This document shows positions 1 through 10,665 of a stretch of 64,000 nt of DNA, one piece after another. A program made the translations under genes and the position numbers. The stretch is from NCBI GenBank assembly GCA_026182355.1, contig JAPFBL010000240.1:434001-498000 (forward strand), given 5' to 3'. Numbering within the stretch: the stretch's first letter is position 1; each line of letters starts with the position of its first letter. Source of the DNA: Hermatobates lingyangjiaoensis (Eukaryota > Arthropoda > Insecta > Hemiptera > Hermatobatidae). The notes beneath the pieces were generated by a model, which saw only the letters and a list, made by a program, of their open reading frames with translations, made no database searches and had not been told where the DNA came from.

Positions 1-352
1 CTATCCGCTAGCTGTCAACCCTCTTTGAAGAGGCTATTGCCCTCATCAAGAAAGAATCAAGTTTGAAAAGCCTGTTACTAATGTTTATAATATTTGAATT
101 ATTAAATTTAATCAGAGAGGATTCGATCATATTTCTTAACAACATCGATTTTTCATAGACAATAAATTTAGCTCCAATCCAATCAATATGATGATTTTTA
201 TTATTTATATGCAAGAATAAGGAGCTACTTTTTTTCTTTCTACTTACATAGTATTGATGTTATTTTACACCTGTCTTTAAAGGCTTACCAGTTTGGCCAA
301 TAGAAATTTTATGGCAATTCCTGCACGCAATTTTATAAATATCATCAGACTC
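1..352 (-). mobile_element. Penelope-like element, 3' part with GIY-YIG endonuclease remnant
   Basis: Reading the minus strand from about 352 down gives IYKIACRNCHKISIGQTGKP, a cysteine-bearing GIY-YIG-type start, and then, after frame breaks, SSSLFLHI..NHHIDWIGAKF..YEKSMLLRNMIESSLIK, ending in a stop at 8-10. The order (paired cysteines, GQTGKPLKTR-like loop, H.IDW, then an ER/ES helix) is that of the C-terminal endonuclease of Penelope-like retroelements, where it nicks the target for priming. Frame breaks near 240-290 show it is dead. The reverse transcriptase would lie upstream (higher coordinates) but only scraps are visible. Confidence 0.7.
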
Positions 353-916
353 CAGTTACCACGAGTATAACATATTAAACAACTACAAAGTTAAAAACGT
401 TGCCAATTTTGGTTTTCGATCTAACACTTTTTCCCGTTTTCTTAATAATCATTGTTAATTTTTGTCCGATTTTTTTTAATATTAACAATAAATGTACTGG
501 TAAAAATGTAAATAAATACAGGATTGATATAATTTTAATGTTCAAATCAAAAAAACTTTCATCTCCAACTTACACTTCTTGCAAGAGTTTTCAGTCGAAT
601 CCATCCATAGGTTGCATCGCTCACAATAACTTTTTATCGGACTGATGAAGTTGTTAACTGTAATAAATACACTAAGAAATTTATATAATTATAAATAATA
701 TATTTTCATATACTAAATTTATCTGTTGATTTACTAAAGATCAGCTGATTTCACAATTCATAACTTACTTAATAATAACAATCAAAGATATACTAACTTT
801 TAAGTTTAAAGATCTGTCAGAGAGAAAGCTCGTTATAGACTGAAACATCTAATGGTAATTACGATGTACAAGATTTTTGCATCTTTCAGACTAGCTAAGA
901 ATCACAATAATGTTAA
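353..916. other. AT-rich stretch without a gene
   Basis: Open frames here are short and low in complexity. It may hold decayed Penelope-like reverse-transcriptase sequence continuing from the endonuclease fragment, but no motif is clear enough to claim it. Confidence 0.4.
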
Positions 917-918
917 TA

Positions 919-1829
919 TACGAGGTGTGTAAATAAAGTAGTGAGCCTGATTTTTTTTTTAAATTTTCTATTCAAATATAATTACAATGTGATATTGTCA
1001 CCTTCAAAATAGTTCCCTTCGGAAGCCACACAGCGCTGGAGACGGTCCTTTCAATCATTGTAGCATTGCTGGAACTCGGATTCTGGAATGGCCTTCAGCT
1101 GGTCGGTTACAGCAGTTTGTATGTTTAGTAGTGTCCCGAAATGAGTTCCCTTGAGGTGATTTTTCAATCTCGGGAAGAGGAAAAAGTGATAAAGACTCAA
1201 GTCTGGTGAATAAGGAGGCTGAGGAGCAACAGGAATGTTTTTACTGGCCAAAGACTCGTTTTCTTTTCGGAATTTTCGGAACCATTTTCGCACAAATTTT
1301 TCTCATCTCCAATTCATTGGTCAAAATGTGATGAACGGAGGTGTGATTCAAATTCAACTGTTCCCCGATCATTCTGACTGTCAAGCGTCGATCTGAACGC
1401 ACAAGGTTCCGTACTCTGTTGACATTTTCATCGGTGTTTGCACTTGAAGGCCTTCCGCTTCGTGGTTCATCTTCAATCGACTCTCTTCCTTCTGAAAATT
1501 CCTTAAACCACCGAAAAACCTGTGCCCTTGATAAAACACGTTCTCCATAGGCCTCCTGAAGTTTTTCAAAAGTTTCTATGTCCAAGTCTGAAGCAAAATT
1601 TGATTGCACACCGCTGCTCAACTTTGAGGTCACTCATTTTTAAAACGCTCAAGAAAAAACCATTTCACGAAAACCAACGCTACGGACAAACAAATGACTG
1701 TGGCGAGTTCAGATTCATACTGGAGGCGCATCACACGTGCACCTGACGCTACTCAAGGCCACGCGTCTCCAGCGTTGCCAGATCGAAAGCGACGTTGCCA
1801 GTCTCACTACTTTATTTATACACCTCGTA
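919..1829 (-). mobile_element. mariner-family DNA transposon, internally deleted
   Basis: Inverted termini match over about 26 bases: CGAGGTGTGTAAATAAAGTA near 921 and its complement ending at 1827, each bordered by TA, the usual mariner target. The minus strand encodes a transposase N-terminus (1241-1633) with two helix-turn-helix regions (QVFRWFKEFSEGRES.. and RMIGEQLNLNHTSVHHIL). It then jumps, with a frame change, to the C-terminal piece (1051-1260) with PPYSPDLSLYHFFLFPRLKN, which carries the third catalytic aspartate. The segment with the first two catalytic aspartates is missing. At 911 bp it is several hundred bases shorter than a normal ~1.3 kb mariner, so it can move only if another copy supplies transposase. 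Confidence 0.92.
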
Positions 1830-1989
1830 TACAGTTAAAAAACCTAGTTCTCATTCTCATTAAGATGAGCTTTCGCGACACTTTCATTCGTAAGGATAGA
1901 AGTAAAAACAGTAATGATGACGAAATGTTGTCTGAAATATCGACTGCAAATATATGCAATATAAATAAATATAACTATGTTTCGATATA

Positions 1990-2140
1990 GATAAAGAAAC
2001 ATAGATAAATTAAAAACACACAGAACCGTCATCAGGAGAGATAAACCAAGCGCACTGGTGCAGAAACATTTGGAGACCAACTTTAGGAGACGGCTAGTCC
2101 CATCCACAGAGTATATATTTGATAATACAAAATTAAAACA
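1990..2140. repeat. fragment of a ribozyme-like palindromic repeat family
   Basis: The stretch with AAACACACAGAACCGTCATCAGGAGAGATAAACCAAGC and GGAGACC..TTAGGAGACGG resembles the arms at 32296-32520 and 38345-39145. On the minus strand it carries CTGATGACGGTTC, a decayed version of the CTGANGA-hairpin-GAAA motif. Only one arm is recognisable. Confidence 0.5.
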
Positions 2141-2181
2141 AGACAAATGACAAATAAATAAAGAAAATCATGGATACTTAC

Positions 2182-2235
2182 AATCAAAAGCAGGTTCGCT
2201 AGATATAATGCAAGTCGCAATAATTAGAAAATTAT
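2182..2235 (-). CDS. POT1-like gene, last exon visible
   Basis: 54 nt. Acceptor cctttcag at 2236-2243, strong donor GTAAGT at 2181-2176. It enters in phase 1 from the exon at 2325-2383 and reads DNFLIIATCIISSEPAFD with no stop, leaving in phase 1. The 89-bp intron before it matches the size of its neighbours. The following exon is not found before the mariner/Penelope block and may lie outside the window. Confidence 0.6.
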
Positions 2236-5200
2236 CTGAAAGGTACCATATGCAACTAAATGTAAAGATAAATACTTTATACTAAATGAACAAGTAGCAT
2301 TTTTTATCAATTTTGCACACTTACCTTGTTTATTGCAGCTTCCTTTTAGAGAACATTTAAATTTGTTTGCCTCATATATACGTCTAGAAAAATAATCTTT
2401 ATAATAGTAAATTAAAAAAAAATATTGTGAATAATACAAGTAAATAAAAAAAAACACATACCGACTTATATGCCTGGCAAATTTCGGTGTCCTTAACATA
2501 GGGAATGCAGTTTTTCCATCAATAATGAACTGATAAATTGTATCTGAATGTTTAATAGATTTTATATTTGAGAATTTGTAGAATTTTCCGGGCTGAAATC
2601 ATTCAAAATCACTTAGAATATATATTTCATAAAATAAACATCCACTAACAGTCAGTAAAGAGATATCTGACTAATAATTTATTAAAATTGTTTCGTTACA
2701 TAGCAGTCATTTAGGAAGAAATTTTAAACTGTCAAGGTGAAAATTTCTTGAAAAAACATTTACATATTCACGATGTTTTCTAACTATAGAAATATAACAT
2801 ATTTAGCATACTAACATAGATATATGGTTGTTGAAAATCATATAAATAAAATAACAATACACATAATTGGCAACGTTTCGATATATGCAAGCATTATCAT
2901 CACAAGCAGAAATTGTCTTACGATTGTCTTACGATTCTTCATTCATGATCTACAGTCCCTTGGACGTTTTTTAACATTTTCAGGAGAATAGTGGTACCTA
3001 GGCTATGAAAGAAGCATCCTAGAGCAAAAAATCATTAAATAACATTGAGCTCGATTTTTATTTCCAACATTTCATATTTTATGCATTAAGGCCGTAGACG
3101 CCATATTTCTTGAGAAAAAATGCAAAAACTAAAAATTGGCAAATTTTTGAGGTTTTTGGGCCCTAGGGGGCCGGGGTTAAGCTGCCCCCCAGAGTTTAAT
3201 AGCCTAAAACCACCCCCAAGACCTATAGAAAGTGCCTTGCAAAAGAATTTTTGAAAAAGGTCCATTGTAGGCCGAATGCATAAGGCACAAACATACATAC
3301 AGAGCCACGAAGAGAATTTATATATAGATAGAGCTCGATTTTTATTTCCAACATTTCATATTTTATGCATTAAGGCCGTAGACGCCATATTTCTTGAGAA
3401 AAAATGCAAAAACTAAAATTGGCAAATTTTTGAGGTTTTTGGGCCCTAGGGGGCCTGGGTTAGGCTGCCCCCCAGAGTTTAATAGCCTAAAACCTCCACA
3501 AGACCTATAGAAAGTGCCTTACAAAAGAATTTTTGAATAAGGTCCATTGTAGGCCGATTGCATAAGGTACAAACATACATACATACAGAGCCACGAAGAG
3601 AATTTATATATAGATGCAAGTATAATTGTTTGAAAATTATGATATGAAACTTATGAAAATTTGTTTGATAATGTTGAACTTGTGACAAAAAATTAATTTT
3701 TGCAATTTATAATTGAAAAACTTTATTGTGAACTCATTACAAAGAATTAGGAATCTAGGTCTAATTTAAAATGTTTGAAAATTATACTATGAAGTTTGTG
3801 ACAAAAATCGTTTGAATATTAAAATGTGAAATTTGTGATGAAAAATGTTTAAAAATTATAATGTGAAATTCGTAACAAAAAATTAGAGATCATTCAAGAA
3901 TTTCTGGTACCTTATTGTTTCCAATTGAACTAAGCGTGTGGAAATCTTTATAAATAAAATAATGATTTTGTCTGTACATTGCTTAGAACTGACTCATTTC
4001 AAGTTTTCTTTACGTTTCATACATTGGAGAAACCGAATCCACCCTTAGAAAAATTTCTGTCGGTTTGTCCGCAAAACTTTGTCACAGGTAAACTCAGCTA
4101 CCATAAGACATATAAAGCTGAAACTTTTACAGTAGATTTGTGTAGGTCTAACTTAAAATATAGGCTATGAATTGATTGGAAATTCAACGTAGAAGTGAAG
4201 TTATGGACGTTTAACGCAAAAATGTTTGTCACAAGTAAACTCAGCCACCATAAGACATAGCGAGCTGAAACATTGACACTGGATTTGTGTGTGCCTAACT
4301 TAAAATATGGGCTCTAAATAGATTATTAATTCAGTACAGAAGCGAAGTTATGGGGCTTTTAGCTGTATTTTCCTAACTTCACAGACAAGTTTGTTTTGAA
4401 AATACACAGGTGTGGCAAGTAGGTATTGTTAGTTGATTTTAATTTCAATTGAGCATATGAATATATTGCGTATTTGACATCATTGAAATGGTGTTTCACA
4501 GAGTTAAGGATGTACTATCTATTAAGAATAAATGTTTTGTAAACGAGCAATTCTCAACTCTTAATATGAACAGGGAGGAAAAATCAACAAACAAGTTCTT
4601 ACGCTATATGAAGCCGAGGAAAGAACTTACAAGTCAGTAAAGAGATTGGATTAGTGATGAAGAAGCAGTTCATTATCTAATTGAATTTCTTGACTCTGAA
4701 TTTATTTCTCCTGGACTGCCTGCTCATGAGTAAAAACTTAAAGTAGAGCACCAATCATGCTACAATTTAGTAGCAGTAACAAATTTCATGTTACGAAACA
4801 TGAGTGCCCCAAAACTGTGCAACGGGACACGACTCTGAGTTCGTGCTCTACACAGATATGCCATAGAGGCGGACATAATGACTGGATGTGGTATTGGGGA
4901 GTCTGTGTGTATACTTCACATACCATTGATTCCGAGCCACTGTCTGTTTACGTTGAAATGATTGCAAAGTCGGGTCAGAGTCTATTTCGCAATGACGTTA
5001 ACTAAGTCGCAAAGGGAGACTTCATCTAACGCAGGAATACAAGGTAGCAAAACCAAGTTTTTCTCACATGGTCAAATGTAGTTTACATGCTCAACGGTCA
5101 GAGGTTTCAACTCTTTCTTCTACCATGAACCTGAAGGACAGAGCATTTGTTTAAGCTGGAGGCATTTGTTTAACACTGTAGTAATAATGGTATTTTCTAC

Positions 5201-8200
5201 TATTCTATAATTTCTAATAACATTTTGAAATACCAAAAATGACGGAACTTCTGATTCCTCCGTGGTATAGCCGAAAGGCAATAGGCACACGGCAATAAAC
5301 CAAAACAGGAACTTCTGATTCCGTCAAAGACGGGTACGTTTGCTATGTATTATATATAACTGTCAACTTTTTTTTAATTTAATATTTGCTTAATAAATAC
5401 ACTGGTAATAATGTAAGGTATGGGACCAGAGTAGCCCAGTGGCTTGCGTGATCGCCGATGACAGTAGTGCAAATGTATTATAAATAAATGTAACAAACAA
5501 ATATTTTTTTGAATTTAAAATGTGGATAATATAAAAGATGGTAATAAAGTAAAGGGATCTAGCCAGGGTTGCCAGTAGCTTGCTTGCTCGCCGATGACAG
5601 TAGTGCAAATGTATTATAAATAAACACAACAAAAATATTTTTTTTTTAATTTAATATTTGCGTAATATAAACACTGGTAATAAAGTAAGGTATGGAACCA
5701 GAGTAGCCCAGTGGCTTGCGTGCTAGCTTTTGACTGGGAGCACGTTAATTAGAACTAACTCATTTCAAGTTTTCTTTACGTTTCATACTTCAGAGTAGCC
5801 ACATGTACCCTTAGAATAATTTCTGTCTGTCGGTTTGTCCACAAAATATTGCTACCATAAGACATATAAAGCTGAAACATTGATTGTAGATTTGTGTATG
5901 TCTAACTTAAAATCTAATCTTTGTATACAGAGGCTTTTTTTTAGCACTGTACTAATAATGGTATTTTCTACTATTCTATAACTTCTAATTGTAGTATTAG
6001 TATAATACTATAATTGATATTTTGGAATACCAAGTATAATAGAATTTTTGATTCCGTCAAAGACGGGTACGTTTGCTAGTATTATCATAAAGATTAACCT
6101 ACCTGCGGCCGCTATTATCAATTAAAGTCAAAATGTAAACAAACAGGTTATACAGGAAACCTTGTCTATTATAATATTTTTGGGATATTACCTGAACCAC
6201 AACTCTGATTTTCGATTTTTATTTTATGCATTAAGGCTGTACACGCCATATTTCTTGACAAAAAATGCAAAAACTCAAAATCGGCAAATTTTTGATATTT
6301 TTGGGCCCTAGGGGGCCTGGGTTAGGCTGCCCCCCAGAGTTTAATAGCGTAAAACCTCCCCAAGACCTATAGAAAGTGCCTTGCAAAAGAATTTTTGAAA
6401 AAGGTCCATTGTAGGCCGAATGCATAAGGTACAAACATACATACATACTCGTACATACATACAGAGCCACGAAGAGAATTTATATATAGATTATTAGGAC
6501 TACAAATACAGTTATAAAAACATTAAATGTGTGTAACAAATAATGTGTTGATATATTCAGATGTATTCAACTTAATTATATAACAAAAACAGAAAAAAAA
6601 TACATAAAATAGAAATGTTTGATTATAATAAATAAAACATAATATAAAATATCAAATACTGTGCATTTCCCATGAATGCTCACCTGAACAGAATACATAG
6701 AATCAACATTGTCCACAATTACATTCAATCCATAGGAAGCCTGTTTCCAGTTGCACTCGTGACATTTGAGCTCGCAACAACTAAGTTTTGAATTATAACA
6801 GCCATCTCGCAATTTTAATACACTTCTCTTTTGATTTAATAATTGAGGCAACTCAATTACATCTGCTACCTAAGAAAAGCATTAGTATCAAATCTAATAA
6901 AAAAAAAAAAAGGTTTACCCATTTACCGTTGAAAAAGTGAAACACTCTACATTGAAAACATTAAAGCAACTAGTATATAAGAGTGTATTCATAAATATCC
7001 AATTTCAATTCCATAAAACTTCTTAAAAGTACTTAGGCTATCTTAAACATGCAATTATATAAATGTGACATTAGGCATTAAATAACATGCAATCATAGTT
7101 TCAACTAGATGCAACACCACAGAGTTAAGGATAAAAAAAGAAATAAAAAAGTATCTCTCAGAGCACAGATGGTTGTTTTAACAACTATAGAAGGGACAGA
7201 ATGTCTTCTAAAATATAATATTAAATAAAAATTATAGATTTGGTATCATATAAATGATAATTATACACTTATATTGCAAATATAATATGCATTTAATACA
7301 TTTTAAATATATCAGTGTGATATTTAGGCATCAAATTGGACTTTTTTCCCGGCACTTCCCTTCCCTTCTCAATAGTAATCCCTTGATTTTCGTACAGGTT
7401 TCCTTCCACAACCACCTACTGAAGCTAAAATTCCAGAATTAGAACCATGTACTTTTATTATTTATATCTATTTTACGTTCAACATTCTACGATCTAAATA
7501 AACCCTTTCTATATTCCTAAATTCAGTTTAAGGTACATCTTACATGCTAGAAAAATTATTTGTACATACAAATTGTACATATAGTGTATACCGTTTTTCT
7601 TTGGTTTGTAAATACTTTTAAAAACCTATCTCAACATTGTTTTAGTAATGCAAAAATGTATATACACATATATTTTATATACACGTATTTGTCTTTTTTT
7701 TCTTCTCTTACATAAGGTAAATAATGATATCAGTTGCTAGTGCTCAATTTCATTCTGGGTGAAACAGTTTACTCTCATTTACCATTTATAAAAAATGTAG
7801 AAGCGCAAAAACATTCGATCAGCTCAAAATTTTGGCCCTGCTGGATTTAAAACTGAACAGCAATTTCGGTTCTAATATTGTTTTTAAGAGGTAGTTTAAC
7901 TGAAAACAAGTTTATATTTTTTGATTTAATAGAACCATCCATACGACTTTGATTAACATCCTTATGGTTATGGCTTTTTAGTTGCCACTTAATATACAAC
8001 AATATCTCGCAATGCGACTAGAAATTGCCATTCAGGATTAAGAGTTTAGAAAAATGGGCTGAAACCTGTTCTAGAATAATGATAAACTAACTTGAAAATG
8101 CTCCCATTAAGCTAATACAGATATTAAAAAACAAAAAACAAACTATGTGTAATAAATTTAAATATGATATTATTAATGAAACACCTATATGTTAAGTGTT

Positions 8201-8524
8201 ATTATAAATTAATTGATTAATGCGATTGTATGTAAATAGAGAAACTATAAGGCAATAACAGAATATGAACTACCTCAAAGAGGCAACAGAATTCCTTTAT
8301 CCTTTGGTTCCAATCTTTTAAACTGCGCACAAATCCAAGAACAATAGGTAACTTTTCACCAAAAGGACCATGTGTGTCCATATTAGACATTCTCAAAAGA
8401 TAGAAATACAATATGAAAAACTTTGAACATTAACAATTTCAAACAAAATCTGGCGGTACTAACGACATACATAACTATAACCTTCCAAATGCTTGAAACT
8501 CTATTCCCGCATTTTTTCGAATAC
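2182..8524 (-). CDS. POT1: POT1-like telomere end-binding protein (partial, six exons in phase)
   Basis: Minus-strand exons 8482-8524, 8274-8391, 6684-6869, 2462-2592, 2325-2383 and 2182-2235 have AG acceptors and GT donors, and every intron phase matches (2,0,0,2,1, then phase 1 out). Joined, they give about 175 residues. The middle part, VLKLRDG...GLNVIVDNVDSMYSV..GKFYKFSNIKSI..TIYQFIIDG, follows the strand pattern of the second OB fold of POT1. The preceding GIEFQAFG..HGPFGEKLPIVLGF..SLKDW resembles the end of OB1 and the linker. POT1 binds the single-stranded telomere 3' overhang in the nucleus and protects it. Two cysteine clusters (CYNSKLSCCELKCHEC and CSLKGSC) are not typical of vertebrate OB2. 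Four small introns are 78-90 bp; two are 1.4 and 4.1 kb, the latter filled by Helitrons. The rest of OB1 and the C-terminus are unseen. Identity rests on remembered family pattern, not a search. Confidence 0.55.
2325..2383 (-). CDS. POT1-like gene, exon with CxxxxxC
   Basis: 59 nt with acceptor ttttctag and consensus donor GTAAGT. Residues RIYEANKFKCSLKGSCNKQ continue directly from the previous exon through a split arginine codon (CG/A). The intron before it is 78 bp. Confidence 0.72.
2462..2592 (-). CDS. POT1-like gene, OB2 second half
   Basis: 131 nt, acceptor gatttcag, donor GTATGTG. It reads PGKFYKFSNIKSIKHSDTIY then QFIIDGKTAFPMLRTPKFAR without a stop, the alternating hydrophobic pattern of OB-fold strands. 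It enters in phase 0, matching the end of 6684-6869. Confidence 0.78.
3045..3328 (-). mobile_element. Helitron-like terminal fragment, copy 1
   Basis: On the minus strand it starts at 3328 with TCTATATATAAATTCTCTTC, preceded by A, the usual Helitron 5' end (A^TC). It contains GGCCCTAGGGGGCC-rich sequence and runs into ATTTTTATTTCCAACATTTC. No CTRR end is seen here. Confidence 0.6.
3329..3614 (-). mobile_element. Helitron-like terminal fragment, copy 2, head to tail with copy 1
   Basis: About 95% like copy 1 and directly adjacent in the same orientation, with the same TCTATATATAAATTCTC start (3614). The pair looks like a ~288-bp tandem duplication, a known by-product of rolling-circle replication. 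Confidence 0.6.
3945..5346 (+). mobile_element. non-autonomous Helitron, complete ends
   Basis: It begins A^TCTTTATAAATAAAATAATG and ends with a hairpin CCGTC-AAA-GACGG (5321-5333), then GTACGTTTG and CTAT, a decayed CTRR terminus. A second copy of the same 3' end at 6054-6079 has intact CTAG before T. There is no Rep/helicase frame. An open frame at 4757-5005 of unknown origin may be captured sequence. Repeated blocks (CCATAAGACATA..GCTGAAAC..) occur at 4100 and 4250. Confidence 0.68.
5360..5740 (+). repeat. tandem repeat, about 2.5 copies of a ~150-bp unit
   Basis: Units share AGAGTAGCCCAGTGGCTTGC and GATCGCCGATGACAGTAGTG, then AAATGTATTATAAATAAA. The TAGCCCAGTGG stretch looks like a tRNA A-box, so the unit may derive from a SINE head. 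Confidence 0.6.
5742..6079 (+). mobile_element. Helitron 3' half, second copy with intact CTAG end
   Basis: It shares ACTCATTTCAAGTTTTCTTT and later blocks with the copy at 3945, then ends CCGTC-AAA-GACGG (6054-6066), GTACGTTTG, CTAG, followed by T, the textbook Helitron 3' end. Its 5' end is missing. Confidence 0.7.
6212..6490 (-). mobile_element. Helitron-like terminal fragment, copy 3
   Basis: The same family as 3045-3614, again starting A^TCTATATATAAATTCTC at 6490, with an extra CATACATACATAC expansion. It lies in the large intron of the POT1-like gene, beside the exon at 6684. Confidence 0.6.
6684..6869 (-). CDS. POT1-like gene, OB2 first half, cysteine cluster
   Basis: 186 nt, exactly 62 codons, acceptor cttttcttag and donor GTGAGC. 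It reads VADVIELPQLLNQKRSVLKL, then RDG, a cluster of six cysteines in about 17 residues (C..CC..C..C type), then GLNVIVDNVDSMYSVQ. The VLKLRDG turn corresponds to the first strands of POT1 OB2. The cysteines could bind a metal; that is inference. Confidence 0.78.
6870..8273. other. intron of the POT1-like gene
   Basis: AT-rich, with poly(A) near 6898, and no recognised element or exon. The introns at 2593-6683 and here account for most of the gene's length. Confidence 0.5.
8274..8391 (-). CDS. POT1-like gene, OB1-OB2 linker exon
   Basis: 118 nt, acceptor tatcttttgag, donor GTAGTT. It reads MSNMDTHGPFGEKLPIVLGF then VRSLKDWNQRIKEFCCLFE, leaving in phase 0 into 6684-6869. The first ATG could be an alternative start, but a phase-matched exon lies 90 bp upstream (8482-8524). 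Confidence 0.7.
8482..8524 (-). CDS. POT1-like gene, possible short exon (end of OB1)
   Basis: 43 nt between acceptor ggtattag and a weak donor GTTATA. It reads IRKNAGIEFQAFG and joins the next exon in phase 2 across a 90-bp intron, the same size as two other introns of the gene. The content fits the last OB1 strand. The short length and weak donor keep this tentative. Confidence 0.42.
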
Positions 8525-9242
8525 CTAATACCGACGACACAATGTAAATGATTTATTAATGGTTATTCAATTTAAATAAGGAATGCACTATGCATATCAA
8601 TTCATTTTTAAAAAAAAACATATTTATAGGTCATATTTTCTTCATCTTTGCAAAAGAACTCATGTTAGAGTGTCAATGCTTACTTTGATGGTGTCCTACA
8701 TGTTAATTTCCTATATTTGTTACCAATACTCAATCCATGTTAAAACTAGTTTCTTATTATTTGTATGTTTAAAAATCAACAGTATACCTATAAAAACGGT
8801 TAATAAACTCACCCCAACATTCCTTTAAAATATATTACACGTAATTACCAAAATTTGAGGTGCCCTAAAATGAGGACTGTGTGATAACAAAGCATCAACA
8901 GACTGTCATCAGTTATTAAATAACCAGAAAACAGAGTTAGTAATTAATGATCTTTCAAGTCATAGAAATTAATATGAACGGCGTATTATATATAAGTATA
9001 ATACATATATAATTATTTTTAGAATGGTAAGGAAAAAAATAAAAACTTGGTAACACTACACTTCATGCATGATTTGGCTATGCATGTTATTTTGCGTTCG
9101 TTATTTGTAATTAGAGTTTATCTCTTCTAAAAACTTAAATCTTTGTAAAGTATGTTTAAGTTTTTTTCTAAATCCGTATAAATATTCGCACAATTTCCTC
9201 CTTTTATCATTTTTTTTTTCTTTCAAGTACAAATACTCTCAC

Positions 9243-9302
9243 CTGGTGGCCATGACTCTTCCCGAAGACTACATCTTGAACCATAATAACACCAATCGCT
9301 TT
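9243..9302 (-). CDS. possible OB1 exon of the POT1-like gene, with a frame problem
   Basis: On the minus strand KAIGVIMVQDVVFGKSHGHQ ends at a donor GTGAGA (9242) and resembles the first strands of POT1 OB1. Just upstream another frame reads LHQGVKVLMDKYMEIIK, which would also fit but needs a one-base shift to connect. Its exit phase (0) does not match the exon at 8482, so an exon between them would be required. It may be a real exon with an assembly indel, or chance. Confidence 0.27.
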
Positions 9303-10572
9303 ATTATCTCCATATATTTATCCATTAGAACTTTAACACCCTGATGCAGTAAAATATATCTCTTTATGAATCGTATATTGATGGAAGCTCTATAAGTCCA
9401 TTCAGGTGCTAACGCAGGTTAGCTCTCTGCTCTGCCCTTTATGGAACAAATTACATGTGGTAACACAAACGGATTATTAAGCGATGAAATAAACGATTTC
9501 TGGAAGTTTAATAATTTAAAATTAAATTATAACTATTACTTGTAATCACTTATTGTTGGAAAAAAATGAAATTTATTTGAAATCAACAGCGCCATCAATT
9601 TATATAAACTGAGAAGTCACTTATTAACAATACAAAAAGTGAAAACTATTGAATATAATTTGCTTTTGAGTGAAACAGTAGAAGATTGTTTTATAAGTTG
9701 CTATTATAAGTTGTAAGTTTTTTTTGCTATTATAATAAAGTGAGACGTATATGTTAAGTCGTACACAATAGTTTATACACAATACCTCTATTACAACTTA
9801 AATCGATGTTATTTGAAAGTTAAAAATACTTTCACTTTGTTAAATGTATTAATTATTTCTTCGTTTTATACAAACTCTTTGAAATCACAATAATTAGCTA
9901 TTCAAACTCTACCCTATAAATTAGCAACATATTGAAAATTACTTTAATTTTTTTTTTTGAAAAATGACTCGACTCTAATTATTAGTAGTCGCCAGTCATA
10001 TGATTTTTTTACAAGGCTTTGACAATGATTACATATTCGTTAAAATTAGCAATATAAAGATAACTTCATTAAAACAAAACACTGAATTAAATAGCTTATC
10101 AATTAACTTAGTTAAAATTAATAGTTAAAATTCTTAGATTATTCCTGCTCCTTTCCATAAAATAAAGGATTTTCCTATTCTCAAACTTATTGAGAAGTAA
10201 CTTCTATTAATTTTCAAGAATATTACCAATTCCAGTCATTTTGGAAGATTGGGTAAATTCTCTGAAAGTCCCAGTTTTAATATAATGAATATACCGATAT
10301 TCTTGTTAGTTAAAATTGGTTTTAACCCACTACCAGTCCTCCAGCATTTCAAACTAAGTTCTATACTCGGTAAGTCACCCACCTGATGTGGGTTTCATTG
10401 CTCTTATGGCCCTGAAAAGGGTTATTGCATCGTTGCCTTGATTGTAGCATGATTGAAGACAAAGAAATGTAGTTCATTTGGCACCACCCAGGGTACACAA
10501 CGAGGAGGCGAACTACACTGTACCCCACCCACCACCATAGGCGGCATGCGACAGTACACGTGTTTTGTATAA
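9303..10572. other. AT-rich sequence without a recognised gene
   Basis: No convincing exon, terminal repeat or tandem structure. A slightly GC-richer patch at 10480-10560 runs into the short repeats at 10573. Confidence 0.4.
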
Positions 10573-10662
10573 ATGCAAGAATCTTTAAACATGCAAGAAC
10601 GTTTAACCATGTGAGACCATTCGACCATGCCAGACCGCTTAAACATGCAATACCACCTGAGA
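10573..10662 (+). repeat. 18-bp minisatellite, five units
   Basis: Five consecutive 18-base units begin ATGCAAGAATCTTTAAAC, ATGCAAGAACGTTTAACC, ATGTGAGACCATTCGACC and so on. They end four bases before the 77-bp array. On the minus strand they give a degenerate six-residue repeat, which explains the open frame there. Confidence 0.8.
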
Positions 10663-10665
10663 CAT

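Noticed and set aside
400..645. Plus-strand hydrophobic frame
   Set aside because: Low-complexity AT-rich frame opposite a Penelope-like remnant; no gene features.
8665..8712. 27-nt minus-strand micro-exon (KLTCRTPS) before the POT1-like linker exon
   Set aside because: The phase fits one neighbour only, and the exon at 8482-8524 explains the join better.
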